This document shows positions 17,661 through 26,391 of a stretch of 64,000 nucleotides of DNA, piece after piece. Each line of letters begins with the position of its first letter. Within the stretch, counting starts at the first letter, position 1. Both the position numbers and the translations under genes were made by a program. The notes below the pieces were generated by a model. That model made no database searches. It saw nothing but the letters and a program-made list of their open reading frames with translations, and was not told the origin of the DNA. The stretch covers positions 248,001 to 312,000 of the forward strand of contig NZ_BBIW01000003.1 of NCBI RefSeq assembly GCF_000732325.1, read 5' to 3'. This DNA is from Paenibacillus sp. TCA20. Its GTDB lineage: Bacteria > Bacillota > Bacilli > Paenibacillales > Paenibacillaceae.

Positions 17661-18569
17661 ATGCTGGAGGGAGTTATTATCAAAGCGTTAAGCGGATATT
17701 ATTACGTTAAACCTGCTCCAGGTCGCGGAACACCGGATACGAATGTATCTGCTGTTCAATGCAGAGCTAGAGGCGTTTTTAAGAAAAGAGGGATTACTCC
17801 TCTTGTAGGTGACTATGTAAAATATACGCTTACCGAAAACGGGGAAGGAACGGTTGAAGAAATTCTGCCGAGAGATACCGAGCTGATCCGCCCTCCTGTG
17901 GCCAATGCGCATCTCGCCGTATTGGTATTCTCGCTCAAGGAACCGGATATGAATGTTCAGCTGCTGGACAAGTTCCTGGTTCATATTGAACAGGCGGGTC
18001 TTCAAGCAGTGATCTGCCTTACAAAAATGGACCTTGCTGACGAATCTGATGATCGTTATGCGCAGCTTGTCCGTCTGTACGAGTCTATAGGGTATGAAGT
18101 CATCATTACCAGCTCTCGTCAAGGCACAGGAATGGATCGCTTGAAGCAGCGGCTGGCTGGAGAGATCAGCGTCTTCTCAGGTCAATCAGGTGTGGGCAAG
18201 TCCTCGCTTCTGAATGCACTGCTTCCAGGGCTGGAGCTTGAAACAGGTATTATAAGCATGAAGCTGGGCAGAGGTAAGCATACAACCCGGCACGTAGAGC
18301 TCATTCCACTGGATAATGGCGGGTTTGTTTCAGATACACCAGGCTTCAGTCAACTGGATTTTCTGGAGATTGGCGTAGAGGAGCTGAGCGATTGCTTCAG
18401 AGAATTCCGTGAATATGCCGGCGGCTGCAAATTTCGCGGCTGTACCCATACGCATGAGCCAGGCTGTCAAGTGATCAGAGCCAAGGAAGAAGGCGACATT
18501 GCCGAGAGCAGATACACACACTATGTGCAGTTCTTGGAGGAAATGAAAGATAAGAAACGGAGGTACTAA
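17661..18569 (+). CDS. rsgA: Ribosome small subunit-dependent GTPase A
   Basis: A circularly permuted GTPase that assists late 30S subunit maturation. The 302-residue protein has an N-terminal OB domain, then G4 TKMDL near 115, then G1 GQSGVGKSS near 174-182 and G3 DTPG near 222, the permuted order that defines the family. The C-terminal zinc knuckle is visible as C...C...H...C around 253-267 (CKFRGCTHTHEPGC). The start follows AAAGGGCGGTG. The stop is two bases before the rpe ATG. Confidence 0.95.
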   Translation: MLEGVIIKALSGYYYVKPAPGRGTPDTNVSAVQCRARGVFKKRGITPLVGDYVKYTLTENGEGTVEEILPRDTELIRPPVANAHLAVLVFSLKEPDMNVQLLDKFLVHIEQAGLQAVICLTKMDLADESDDRYAQLVRLYESIGYEVIITSSRQGTGMDRLKQRLAGEISVFSGQSGVGKSSLLNALLPGLELETGIISMKLGRGKHTTRHVELIPLDNGGFVSDTPGFSQLDFLEIGVEELSDCFREFREYAGGCKFRGCTHTHEPGCQVIRAKEEGDIAESRYTHYVQFLEEMKDKKRRY

Positions 18570-18571
18570 AC

Positions 18572-19234
18572 ATGTCAGTATTAATCGCACCATCTATCCT
18601 GTCCTCAGATTTCGCCCGTCTGGGCGCAGAAGTAGCCGAAGCAGAGGCTTCCGGCGCAGATTGGATCCATGTTGATGTCATGGATGGGCATTTCGTTCCG
18701 AACATTACGCTGGGAGCACCCATCGTACAGTCCCTCAAGCCGCATACCAGCTTGCTGCTGGATGTCCACTTGATGATTGAGAATCCTGAGAACTACATAG
18801 CCGACTTCGTTAAGGCAGGCGCAGGAATGATTACAGTTCATGCCGAGGCTTGTGTCCATCTGCACAGAGTCATTCATTTGATCAAAGAGCACGGCATCCT
18901 GGCTGGGGTAGCTATTAATCCAGGAACACCTGCCAGCGCGATCAGCGAAGTGCTCGGAGATGTTGATATGGTGCTTGTGATGACAGTCAATCCTGGCTTT
19001 GGGGGACAAGCCTTCATTCCGAGAACGATCCAGAAGATCAGACAAATCCGGAATGAGCTTAACGAATTGGGCCGTTCAAACGTTCATATTGAAGTAGATG
19101 GAGGCATTACGAAGGAGACAGCGCCTTTAGTCGTGGATGCAGGTGCTGACGTCCTCGTTGCAGGCAGCGCGGTGTTTGGCCGTACAGACCGTGCAGAGGC
19201 CATTAGAGAAATCCGGCATAGTATTGGGGGATAA
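18572..19234 (+). CDS. rpe: Ribulose-phosphate 3-epimerase
   Basis: Interconverts ribulose-5-phosphate and xylulose-5-phosphate in the pentose phosphate pathway. The 220-residue TIM barrel shows APSILSSDF at 6-14, the metal-site segment DVMDGHFVPNITLG near 34-47, HLMIENP near 67, MTVNPGFGGQ near 136 and VDGGI near 173. The spacing with rsgA is two bases and the order rsgA-rpe matches Bacillus. Confidence 0.96.
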   Translation: MSVLIAPSILSSDFARLGAEVAEAEASGADWIHVDVMDGHFVPNITLGAPIVQSLKPHTSLLLDVHLMIENPENYIADFVKAGAGMITVHAEACVHLHRVIHLIKEHGILAGVAINPGTPASAISEVLGDVDMVLVMTVNPGFGGQAFIPRTIQKIRQIRNELNELGRSNVHIEVDGGITKETAPLVVDAGADVLVAGSAVFGRTDRAEAIREIRHSIGG

Positions 19235-19241
19235 CGAACCA

Positions 19242-19505
19242 ATGACACTTAAAGAAGCGCTATGGACTTCGCTTGCCAGTATGGTTACAGGAATACTGCT
19301 GGGCTCATTCACACTGCTGCCCTCTCCAATTAATGCAGTGGTATCCTTACTCGGTATTATCCTTGTTATATGGTTCTTTAAAAAGTTTGATAAAAAGTCA
19401 GTGAGAATATCATTTATCATATTCACTGTGCTTTATTTCATCCTTTTTATCTTCATTTTATCTGCTTATATTTTTATGACCAATCCTCCAGAAGGATTAA
19501 GTTAG
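19242..19505 (+). CDS. Small hydrophobic membrane protein, unknown
   Basis: An 87-residue protein I do not recognise. It has three hydrophobic stretches (about 9-27, 31-48 and 54-79) with a basic KKFDKKS turn between the second and third, consistent with an integral membrane protein. The ATG at 19242 follows GGGGGATAACG, the rpe stop is seven bases upstream, and a terminator follows, so it probably belongs to the rsgA-rpe transcript. In B. subtilis the thiamine pyrophosphokinase gene thiN occupies this place; this protein is unrelated to it. Confidence 0.65.
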   Translation: MTLKEALWTSLASMVTGILLGSFTLLPSPINAVVSLLGIILVIWFFKKFDKKSVRISFIIFTVLYFILFIFILSAYIFMTNPPEGLS

Positions 19506-19543
19506 TCTTAGTGGTATAGGCTGAACACATGCTGCATAAACAT

Positions 19544-19580
19544 GGTTACATGAGCGCGATTCTCATGTAGCCTTTTTTTC
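19544..19580 (+). terminator. Terminator after the small membrane protein gene
   Basis: GGTTACATGAG (19544-19554) pairs with CTCATGTAGCC (19562-19572) with one G-T pair, and seven T follow. This is a strong intrinsic terminator closing the rsgA-rpe unit. Confidence 0.9.
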
Positions 19581-19675
19581 GTTTGCATCGTTGCAGTTAG
19601 GGATAAGCGGAGTAGAAGGAAAGGCTTCTGGCACGATAAAAGGTGGAGCGCATGAGGATGATGGGAGGGTGAACT

Positions 19676-19756
19676 ATGAAATTTTACACATTTAAGCTTC
19701 CAAAGTTTTTGGGGGGTTTTGTAAAAGCGATCCTTAACACGTTCCAGAAAAGCTAA
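19676..19756 (+). CDS. spoVM: Stage V sporulation protein M (26 residues)
   Basis: A 26-codon gene, too short for ordinary gene finders. The product begins MKFYTFKLPKFLGGFVKAI and ends in LNTFQKS. It aligns over its whole length with the 26-residue SpoVM of B. subtilis, including the Pro at position 9 that is needed for shallow helix insertion. SpoVM recognises the positively curved forespore membrane and recruits the SpoIVA ATPase that builds the basement layer of the spore coat. A strong ribosome binding site, GGGAGGGTG, lies five bases before the ATG. It sits next to rpmB as in B. subtilis, and a terminator follows. Confidence 0.93.
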   Translation: MKFYTFKLPKFLGGFVKAILNTFQKS

Positions 19757-19840
19757 CAGGTTCAAAAAGGGGTTTCCATAGCGTCTAGTAACGTAAAAAA
19801 GGCTGCAGTTGAAGGATCGCAGGCGAACATACGGGTATGA

Positions 19841-19878
19841 AAAAAGCACCTATGTCATATAATGGCAAGGTGCTTTTT
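19841..19878. terminator. Bidirectional terminator between spoVM and rpmB
   Basis: AAAAAGCACCT (19841-19851) is the perfect reverse complement of AGGTGCTTTTT (19868-19878), with a 16-base loop. The A- and T-runs form part of the stem, so it can serve spoVM on the plus strand and rpmB on the minus strand. Confidence 0.85.
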
Positions 19879-19897
19879 GCTTTGTATTCAAAATCAA

Positions 19898-20086
19898 CTA
19901 TACGCGAGTAACTTTACCGGCTTTCAGAGCACGAGTGCTAACATAAACGCGTTTTGGTTTACCGTCCACCAGAATGCGGACTTTTTGAACGTTTACGCCC
20001 CAGGAACGGCGGTTACGGTTGTTAGCGTGAGACACGTGGTTACCGCTACCAGGTTTCTTACCTGTCACATAACATTTGCGAGACAT
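19898..20086 (-). CDS. rpmB: 50S ribosomal protein L28
   Basis: A 62-residue L28 protein, full length for Firmicutes. It begins [20 protein letters not shown] and carries the conserved [13 protein letters not shown] and KGK-type basic segments. Only one cysteine is present, so this is not the zinc-ribbon form of L28. It is antiparallel to its neighbours on both sides, as in Bacillus, and has AGGAGGTGTAATCT directly upstream of its start. Confidence 0.95.
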   Translation of the reverse strand: MSRKCYVTGKKPGSGNHVSHANNRNRRSWGVNVQKVRILVDGKPKRVYVSTRALKAGKVTRV

Positions 20087-20386
20087 AGATTACACCTCCT
20101 ATTCTGAAAGTAACCGTTATCCGCAAGGTCAATGGTTGTAATCAATCCAATATACCTGCATAAAACAATACTCAAATATAATATCATATAGGAAAAAGCT
20201 TAGTCAATAAAAACAAAAACTTTATTTATTTCTATACTTGATTATAGTACAATGATGTATAGTCCATAATACTGCGGAAGAAAGCCGCTGCCCGTCTGAT
20301 GACGGGAACAACGGATGTTAAGTGCATGCTTAGTCTTTAGTACTGGTAGTGTACTTATGCATCATGCTAGGAAGGGGAATTCTCAC
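20087..20386. other. Intergenic region rpmB-fakA with two tandem hairpins
   Basis: No gene is seen in these 300 bases. The part before 20265 is very AT-rich and should hold the divergent promoters for rpmB and fakA. Two adjacent hairpins follow: GCGG (20274-20277) with CCGC (20285-20288), and CCCGTC (20291-20296) with GACGGG (20301-20306) around a TGAT loop. They lie 80-113 bases before the fakA start, inside the probable 5' leader. The Asp23-type gene (yloU) that separates rpmB and fakA in B. subtilis is absent here. Confidence 0.6.
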
Positions 20387-22159
20387 TTGAGTAAACGTTC
20401 TTTAAATGGAACAGATTTTAACGCAATGGTGTTGGCCGGTGCGGATCAATTGCAGAAGCATGCTGAACACGTCAATTCCCTTAATGTATTTCCTGTCCCA
20501 GACGGTGATACAGGAACGAATATGAATTTGACGATGAGTGCCGGTGTGGCCGAATTAAAAAGAAACAGTGCAAGCTCCATTGGCAGCTGTGCAGGTATTT
20601 TATCGAAAGGCCTGCTTATGGGCGCACGCGGAAACTCCGGCGTTATTCTATCGCAGTTGTTCCGGGGCTTTAGCCGTTACGCTGCCCCATATGAGGAGCT
20701 GAATACTCTTCAGTTTGCTGCTGCTCTGCAAAGCGGTGTGGATACAGCTTACAAGGCAGTAGTTAAACCCGTAGAAGGTACGATTCTTACTGTCGCAAAG
20801 GAAGCTGCGAAGCATGCCGGTTATTATGCGAGACGGACCAATGACATTACGGAACTCATGAGCGAAGTGCTTAAAAAAGCAAACGAAACTCTTGCCTTGA
20901 CCCCTGAGATGCTGCCTGTACTTAAGCAGGTTGGTGTTGTAGATTCAGGTGGTAAAGGTCTTGTATATATTTATGAAGGCTTTATGGAGTACCTGCTGAA
21001 CACAGAGGGGAAAACCGTTTCTACACCAGTGAAGGAAGCGACTCCAGCGCCTGTAATGCCGCCTGCTGCACCGAAGACTCCGATTTCTCCTGAAATGCCG
21101 ATTTCGGCACAAGCAAGACTTGAGACAGAGGATATTGAATTCTTGTATGATATGGAATTTTTTATCAATCGGCAGCTCGGAGATGCAGGCGGAACAAATT
21201 TTGATGAGGAAGATTTCAGGAAAGCGCTGTCAGTAAATGGAGATTCGATTATTATCATTTCTGATGATGAAGTCATCAAGGTTCATGTCCATTCGAAGCA
21301 GCCTGGAGACGTGCTGAATCTGGCACTTCGCTATGGCGAAATTACCCAGATCCATATTCTGAACATGCGTGAGCAGCATCGTGATCTGCTGACTGCCGGA
21401 ATGGATATCGCGCCAGCACCTGAATTGTTTGCAGATATTCCGCCTGAACAAGAGGCAGCACCTGAGCCGTCGATTCCTCCAGCGGATGAGCTTGCCCCAT
21501 TTGGTTTTATCTCGGTTGCATCCGGTGAGGGAATATCTGAAGTGTTCAAGAGTCTCGGGATAGATATTGTATTGTCCGGTGGACAAACGATGAATCCGAG
21601 TACAGAGGATTTTGTAAAGGCGATTCATTCCATTGATGCGAAGCACGTCTTTATCCTTCCAAACAACTCGAACATTGTGCTGGCGGCCAAGCAGGCCCGA
21701 GATCTGCTGGAAGGCGAGCGTGAGGTAACTGTTGTTCCGAGCAAGACAATTCCGCAAGGGATTTCAGCTGCATTCGCGTTCCAGGAGGATGAAAGTGCAG
21801 AAGTAAACGAGTCGAATATGCTTGAAGCCATTGCCCATGTCCGTTCGGGACAAGTGACTTATGCAGTGAGAGATACTACATTTGATGATCTTGAGATTAC
21901 AGCTGGCCATTTCATCGGGATTCATGACTCCAAGATTGTGGCTACCGAAGAAGGACTTCTGGATACATGCGAGCAACTGCTTCGTAAGATGATTGTAAGC
22001 GGTGATGAAGTTATCACAATCCTTGCAGGTGAAGAAGCGAAAGAGACGGAAACGGACCGCCTCGCGTCATGGCTTGCTGCTGAATATCCTAATGCGGAAG
22101 TGGAAGTGCATCAGGGAGGACAGCCTGTCTACTCTTATCTGTTCGCTGTAGAAGCCTGA
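20387..22159 (+). CDS. fakA: Fatty acid kinase catalytic subunit FakA-like (DAK2 domain protein, YloV)
   Basis: Predicted to phosphorylate fatty acids presented by a DegV/FakB-type binding protein, yielding acyl phosphate for phospholipid synthesis. The 590-residue protein has an N-terminal DAK2 nucleotide-binding domain (about 10-200) with the Mg-binding NVFPVPDGDTGTNMN segment near 35-49 and GARGNSGVILSQ near 80. It then has a Pro/Ala-rich linker around 222-245, a middle domain and a C-terminal EDD-fold domain. I chose TTG at 20387: AGGAAGGGG lies nine bases upstream and homologues begin SKRSLNGTDF. An ATG at 20357 is possible. The degV gene follows 25 bases downstream. Confidence 0.9.
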   Translation: MSKRSLNGTDFNAMVLAGADQLQKHAEHVNSLNVFPVPDGDTGTNMNLTMSAGVAELKRNSASSIGSCAGILSKGLLMGARGNSGVILSQLFRGFSRYAAPYEELNTLQFAAALQSGVDTAYKAVVKPVEGTILTVAKEAAKHAGYYARRTNDITELMSEVLKKANETLALTPEMLPVLKQVGVVDSGGKGLVYIYEGFMEYLLNTEGKTVSTPVKEATPAPVMPPAAPKTPISPEMPISAQARLETEDIEFLYDMEFFINRQLGDAGGTNFDEEDFRKALSVNGDSIIIISDDEVIKVHVHSKQPGDVLNLALRYGEITQIHILNMREQHRDLLTAGMDIAPAPELFADIPPEQEAAPEPSIPPADELAPFGFISVASGEGISEVFKSLGIDIVLSGGQTMNPSTEDFVKAIHSIDAKHVFILPNNSNIVLAAKQARDLLEGEREVTVVPSKTIPQGISAAFAFQEDESAEVNESNMLEAIAHVRSGQVTYAVRDTTFDDLEITAGHFIGIHDSKIVATEEGLLDTCEQLLRKMIVSGDEVITILAGEEAKETETDRLASWLAAEYPNAEVEVHQGGQPVYSYLFAVEA

Positions 22160-22184
22160 AATTAGATAAGGAGGCCAGCGCTTC

Positions 22185-23048
22185 ATGAGCAAAGTATTTA
22201 TTGTGACGGATAGTACTGCTGATATTCCAGATCAGGTGGTGGATCAGTACGGAATTAAGATCGTACCCCTGCGTGTCGTGTTTAGTGAACAGGAGTCCTA
22301 TCTCGACGGAATTGAACTGAGTGCATCCAAGTTCTATGAGAAGCTTGGGGAAGTTAAGGCTCTGCCAACGACTTCCCAGCCATCTCCGATTGAATTTATG
22401 AATGTATACAAGGAACTGAATGAGGCCCATCCGGGCTGTCAGATCGTTTCTATACATTTATCTTCAGGAATGAGCGGTACGTACCAGTCCGCTGTGCTTG
22501 GCAAATCCATGCTTGAAGACGAGAGTGACGCGGATATTACCGTCATTGACTCGAAGTCGGCCAGCTATGGATACGGGCTGCTTGTGGTGCATGCTGCCCG
22601 GCTTGCCTCTGAAGGGAAGAACGCGGCGGAGATAACTGAAGCGGTCCTTACGCTTCATAAGGAACGCAAGCTCTATTTTCTAGTTGATACACTGGAATAT
22701 TTGCAAAAAGGCGGACGTATTGGCAAAGCCTCTGCGATTCTTGGTACACTGCTGAACATTAAGCCAGTCCTCTCTATTGATGAAGAAGGCGTGATTTATG
22801 CCGTTGAGAAGGTAAGAGGGCAGAAGAAGGCAATGGAACGCATCGTCCAAATGTTCGAGAGTGATTTTGCCGGGAAACGAATCAATATAGCTGTCGGTCA
22901 TACCGCCAATCCGTCATCGGCAGAAACCTTCGTGGAGCTGATGAAGACACGGTTTGAGCTGAACGAGGTGGTGTATCCGAACATCGGCGCGGTCATTGGA
23001 AGTCATGTCGGTTTCGGGACTATCGCGATCTTTGTGTGGCCGGCTTAA
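22185..23048 (+). CDS. DegV family fatty-acid-binding protein (FakB-type)
   Basis: A 287-residue EDD-fold protein that probably binds a fatty acid and delivers it to the FakA kinase encoded just upstream. The family motifs are the N-terminal VTDSTADIP (residues 6-14), PTTSQPSP near 65, the LSSGMSGTYQSA segment near 94 and FLVDTLEYLQKGGRIGKASA near 165. The start follows AAGGAGGCC. Its 3' end approaches recG within 17 bases. The fatty acid specificity cannot be deduced. Confidence 0.9.
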   Translation: MSKVFIVTDSTADIPDQVVDQYGIKIVPLRVVFSEQESYLDGIELSASKFYEKLGEVKALPTTSQPSPIEFMNVYKELNEAHPGCQIVSIHLSSGMSGTYQSAVLGKSMLEDESDADITVIDSKSASYGYGLLVVHAARLASEGKNAAEITEAVLTLHKERKLYFLVDTLEYLQKGGRIGKASAILGTLLNIKPVLSIDEEGVIYAVEKVRGQKKAMERIVQMFESDFAGKRINIAVGHTANPSSAETFVELMKTRFELNEVVYPNIGAVIGSHVGFGTIAIFVWPA

Positions 23049-23065
23049 GATATGAGGGATGCTTT

Positions 23066-25111
23066 ATGTTGTTAGAAGAAACATCGGTGAAGCAGGTCAG
23101 CGGCGTGAGTGCTCTTAAGGAAGGAGAGCTTCACGCCTTTGGCATTTATACGATCAAGGATTTGCTTGAATATTTTCCTTTTCGTTATGAGGATTACCGT
23201 CTCAAATCACTGACTGAGGTGAAGGACGGGGACCGGGTGACGGTTCAAGCCAAAATTATGGGTGTGCCTGTACTTCAACGATATGGTAAGAAATCAAGAT
23301 TGACCTGCAGAATGATGGCAGAGGATTTTATGTTTACGGCGACTTGGTTTAACCGGCATTTCTTGAAGGACCAGCTGACGCCGAACCGGGAGATTACGCT
23401 TACCGGCAAATGGGATCAAAAGCGGATGCAAATGACGGTATCGGAGTCAGAATTCCCTGATAAGGGGGCCGTGCGCTCGGGCTCCGTTCAGCCTGTCTAT
23501 TCTGTGGGGGGGAAGATTACGCAGAACTGGATGCGCAAGACGATTAACCAGGCGCTGCTTCAGTATGGAGAGATCGTGCCTGAACTGCTTCCGGAGGAGC
23601 TGCTGAGGAAGTACAAGCTGATGCCCCGGAAAAAGGCGATTGCCCTGATTCATCAGCCAGGTGATCCTCAGCTGGGACAAGAAGCTCGTCGTCGCATGGT
23701 GTTTGAGGAGCTTTTTTTGTTTCAGTTAAAGATGCAGGCTTTTCGGGCCATCAATCGTGGGAAAACGGACGGAGTCGTACATACCGCTTCCAATGCAACG
23801 ATCCGCGAGTTTGTGCGCAGCCTGCCTTTTGAGCTGACAGATGCCCAGAAGAGGGTAGAGCTTGAAATTTTGCAGGACATGCGCTCCCCTCACTGTATGA
23901 ACCGGCTGCTTCAAGGGGATGTGGGCTCAGGCAAAACTGTCATTGCTGCTATTGCACTGTATGCGGCTGTTCGTTCCGGATTCCAGGGTGCCTTGATGGT
24001 GCCGACCGAAATTTTGGCAGAGCAGCATATGCGCTCCCTGGAGAAGCTGTTCACTCCATTTGGGATCGAGGTTGCTCTGCTGACAGGTAGTACACCAGGG
24101 AAGAAGCGAAAAGAAATTCTGTCTGGACTGCAAATGGGAATGATTGATGTTGTCGTTGGCACCCATGCCTTGATTCAGGAGGATGTGTACTTCAGAAATA
24201 TCGGACTTGTCGTTACAGATGAGCAGCACCGGTTTGGTGTCAATCAGCGAAGTGTTCTCAGACGTAAAGGCTATAACCCGGATGTGCTGACCATGACGGC
24301 AACCCCGATTCCGCGAACGCTGGCTATTACGGCGTTTGGGGATATTGATGTCTCTACCATTTCCGAGCGGCCGAAGGGCCGGATTCCGATCTCGACGTAT
24401 TGGGTCAAGCATGACATGATGGATCGGGTCATCGGCTTTATTACCCGGGAGCTGGATCTGGGACGCCAGGCATATCTGATCTGCCCGCTTATTGAGGAAT
24501 CGGACAAGCTGGATGTTCAGAATGCCATAGATTTGCATGTGGCTATGCAGCAGGCGCTTCCCCAATACAGGGTGGGTCTTCTGCACGGCCGGATGACTCC
24601 ATCCGAGAAAGACGAAGCGATGAAGCTGTTTTATGAAAATGAAACACAGCTGCTGGTATCCACGACGGTTGTGGAAGTTGGCGTCGATGTTCCGAATGCC
24701 ACATTGATGATCATTATGGATGCAGAGCGCTTCGGCTTATCCCAGCTGCACCAGCTTCGTGGGCGGGTCGGTCGGGGCGCCCATGCCTCCTATTGTATTC
24801 TGATTGCCGATCCGAAATCGGAGGTAGGCCAAGAACGAATGAAGGTCATGACCGAGACGGAGGACGGTTTTGAAGTGTCCAGACGTGACCTGGATCTTCG
24901 TGGTCCGGGTGACTTTTTCGGTACGAAGCAAAGCGGGCTGCCCGATTTCAAGCTGGCAGATATGGTCAGTGATTTTGAAGTGCTTGAAATGGCCAGAGAT
25001 GATGCAACCTCGCTTGTTGGTAATGAGGCGTTCTGGACTTCGCCAGCCTATGCACCGCTGCGCGATTATTTACAGCGGGAGCAGATCTTCCAGGGCGAAG
25101 TAATGGATTAG
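23066..25111 (+). CDS. recG: ATP-dependent DNA helicase RecG
   Basis: RecG reverses stalled replication forks and processes recombination intermediates. The 681-residue protein has an N-terminal wedge/OB domain (about 55-150) and a superfamily 2 helicase core with GDVGSGKT near 285, DEQH near 384 and TATPIPRTLAI near 411. The C-terminal helicase motifs VGVDVPNATLM and QLRGRVGRG are near 550-570. An in-frame GTG at 23036 lies inside degV. ATG at 23066, with GAGGGA upstream, gives the usual N-terminus. Confidence 0.94.
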   Translation: MLLEETSVKQVSGVSALKEGELHAFGIYTIKDLLEYFPFRYEDYRLKSLTEVKDGDRVTVQAKIMGVPVLQRYGKKSRLTCRMMAEDFMFTATWFNRHFLKDQLTPNREITLTGKWDQKRMQMTVSESEFPDKGAVRSGSVQPVYSVGGKITQNWMRKTINQALLQYGEIVPELLPEELLRKYKLMPRKKAIALIHQPGDPQLGQEARRRMVFEELFLFQLKMQAFRAINRGKTDGVVHTASNATIREFVRSLPFELTDAQKRVELEILQDMRSPHCMNRLLQGDVGSGKTVIAAIALYAAVRSGFQGALMVPTEILAEQHMRSLEKLFTPFGIEVALLTGSTPGKKRKEILSGLQMGMIDVVVGTHALIQEDVYFRNIGLVVTDEQHRFGVNQRSVLRRKGYNPDVLTMTATPIPRTLAITAFGDIDVSTISERPKGRIPISTYWVKHDMMDRVIGFITRELDLGRQAYLICPLIEESDKLDVQNAIDLHVAMQQALPQYRVGLLHGRMTPSEKDEAMKLFYENETQLLVSTTVVEVGVDVPNATLMIIMDAERFGLSQLHQLRGRVGRGAHASYCILIADPKSEVGQERMKVMTETEDGFEVSRRDLDLRGPGDFFGTKQSGLPDFKLADMVSDFEVLEMARDDATSLVGNEAFWTSPAYAPLRDYLQREQIFQGEVMD

Positions 25112-25196
25112 CATAAAAAATAAGGTCAAGTGGACGAGCTGCCCCGGCATATAGTAGTGGAGGACTACGATATAGGCGGGGAGGTGCGATGTTCTG

Positions 25197-25484
25197 TTGA
25201 GCTATCAAAAATATGGGATTAGTCCACAGCTGGTGGAACGGGTGAAGACCAAAATGAAGAACCCGGTGATGAAGGAAAAAGTTAAAGTGCTGATTGACGG
25301 CGTGACCAAGGCCGATTTGCAAAATAGTGCGAAAGTCAGACGGTTGGTCAAATCATCTGCAGCCATTCTGAATGAAAAATTTACTTCCGCAGATGAAGAT
25401 AAGCTCGTTAAATTCGTAATTGATCAAAAAATTGATCCGAACAATACCCTGCATCTCATCAAGCTGTGGGGAATGTTTCGTTAA
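25197..25484 (+). CDS. spoVIF: Stage VI sporulation protein F-like
   Basis: A 95-residue, Lys-rich, mostly helical protein resembling the SpoVIF/YjcC family of spore-coat assembly factors; B. subtilis SpoVIF acts late in coat formation. It starts at TTG because GGGGAGGTG lies upstream at 25179-25187 and the nearer ATG at 25189 closes after three codons. The family assignment is by overall pattern (the helix with MKNPVMKEKVKVLI, the C-terminal LIKLWGMFR) and the recG neighbourhood, so it is less certain than the enzymes around it. Confidence 0.72.
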   Translation: MSYQKYGISPQLVERVKTKMKNPVMKEKVKVLIDGVTKADLQNSAKVRRLVKSSAAILNEKFTSADEDKLVKFVIDQKIDPNNTLHLIKLWGMFR

Positions 25485-25523
25485 AAGTAAGGGACCTCGC
25501 GATGTCTGCGAGGTCCCTTGCTT
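25485..25523. terminator. Strong bidirectional terminator
   Basis: AAGTAAGGGACCTCGC (25485-25500) pairs with GCGAGGTCCCTTGCTT (25508-25523), a 16-bp stem with one G-T pair. It starts directly at the spoVIF stop and also lies downstream of the convergent SRAP gene. This point marks the end of the conserved core gene order. Confidence 0.85.
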
Positions 25524-25585
25524 ATTGAGAGTATAACGAAACGAACGATTTTTATTATTAATTACCTGGTTCTATAGTGCTGGTC

Positions 25586-26260
25586 CTACGCCAAAGGATG
25601 TGTTAATTCAACACTGTCATTCGCGACCCGATTCACGGCACGTGATACGGGATAAGCCTCCATCTCTTCCTCCGGATAAGGACGCAGAAGCGGAAGGAGC
25701 TCTTCTGGCTGCTGCACGGTGCGATCCAGCCACAGCTGCTCCTTGCCAGGAGAGAGAATGACCGGCATCCGATCATGTATACGGCTCATAAGCGTATTTG
25801 GGCTTGTGGTCAGAATCGTACAGGTGCTGACACGCTGCCCTTCAGGATCCATCCATGTATCATACAGCCCGGCAAAGCTGAACAAGCCCGTCCGGGGGAT
25901 GATGCGATAAGGTGTTTTGGTTCCATCCTCCTCTTTCAGCCACTCGTAAAAGCCATCGGCGGGAATAAGGCATCGCTTGCGAAGAAACGATTCCCGAAAT
26001 GCAGGCTTATCCAGCACGGTTTCACTGCGCGCATTAATCATTCGGCTCCCTATGCTGAGGTCCTTGGCCCAATGAGGAACGAGTCCCCATCTCAGTGTTC
26101 CGGCACGTCGCTGTGATCCATCATGAATGACAGCCATAATTTGCTGTGTCGGCGCAATATTATAATGAGGCCTGTAATCAATATAATCCGGAATCTCCTC
26201 CAGCATATAGCGGAGCATCAATTCTTCAAGTGATATTCCAAGCGTAAATCGTCCGCACAT
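25586..26260 (-). CDS. SOS response-associated (SRAP/YedK/HMCES-type) peptidase family protein
   Basis: This family crosslinks to abasic sites in single-stranded DNA through the N-terminal cysteine, shielding them from cleavage. The 224-residue protein begins MCGRFTLG, so Cys2 becomes the N-terminal thiol. It also has NIAPTQQ near 39 (the Asn of the active site), PADGFYEW near 104 with the conserved Glu, and HDRMPVIL near 168 with the conserved His. GAGGAGGG lies eight bases before the ATG. It lies near the uvrX-yolD DNA damage operon on the same strand, but no LexA box was seen in its own upstream region. Confidence 0.92.
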   Translation of the reverse strand: MCGRFTLGISLEELMLRYMLEEIPDYIDYRPHYNIAPTQQIMAVIHDGSQRRAGTLRWGLVPHWAKDLSIGSRMINARSETVLDKPAFRESFLRKRCLIPADGFYEWLKEEDGTKTPYRIIPRTGLFSFAGLYDTWMDPEGQRVSTCTILTTSPNTLMSRIHDRMPVILSPGKEQLWLDRTVQQPEELLPLLRPYPEEEMEAYPVSRAVNRVANDSVELTHPLA

Positions 26261-26391
26261 TCATGAAGCCCTCCTCTATTTTCAAGCAGCCAGCGCTGTC
26301 TATCCATCGTCCCTATCTCCTGGTCAAAGGGTCTTAGGTATCCACTGACTAGGCATCCTGACTAAGGGATTACGAATAAAGTATAACGCAT

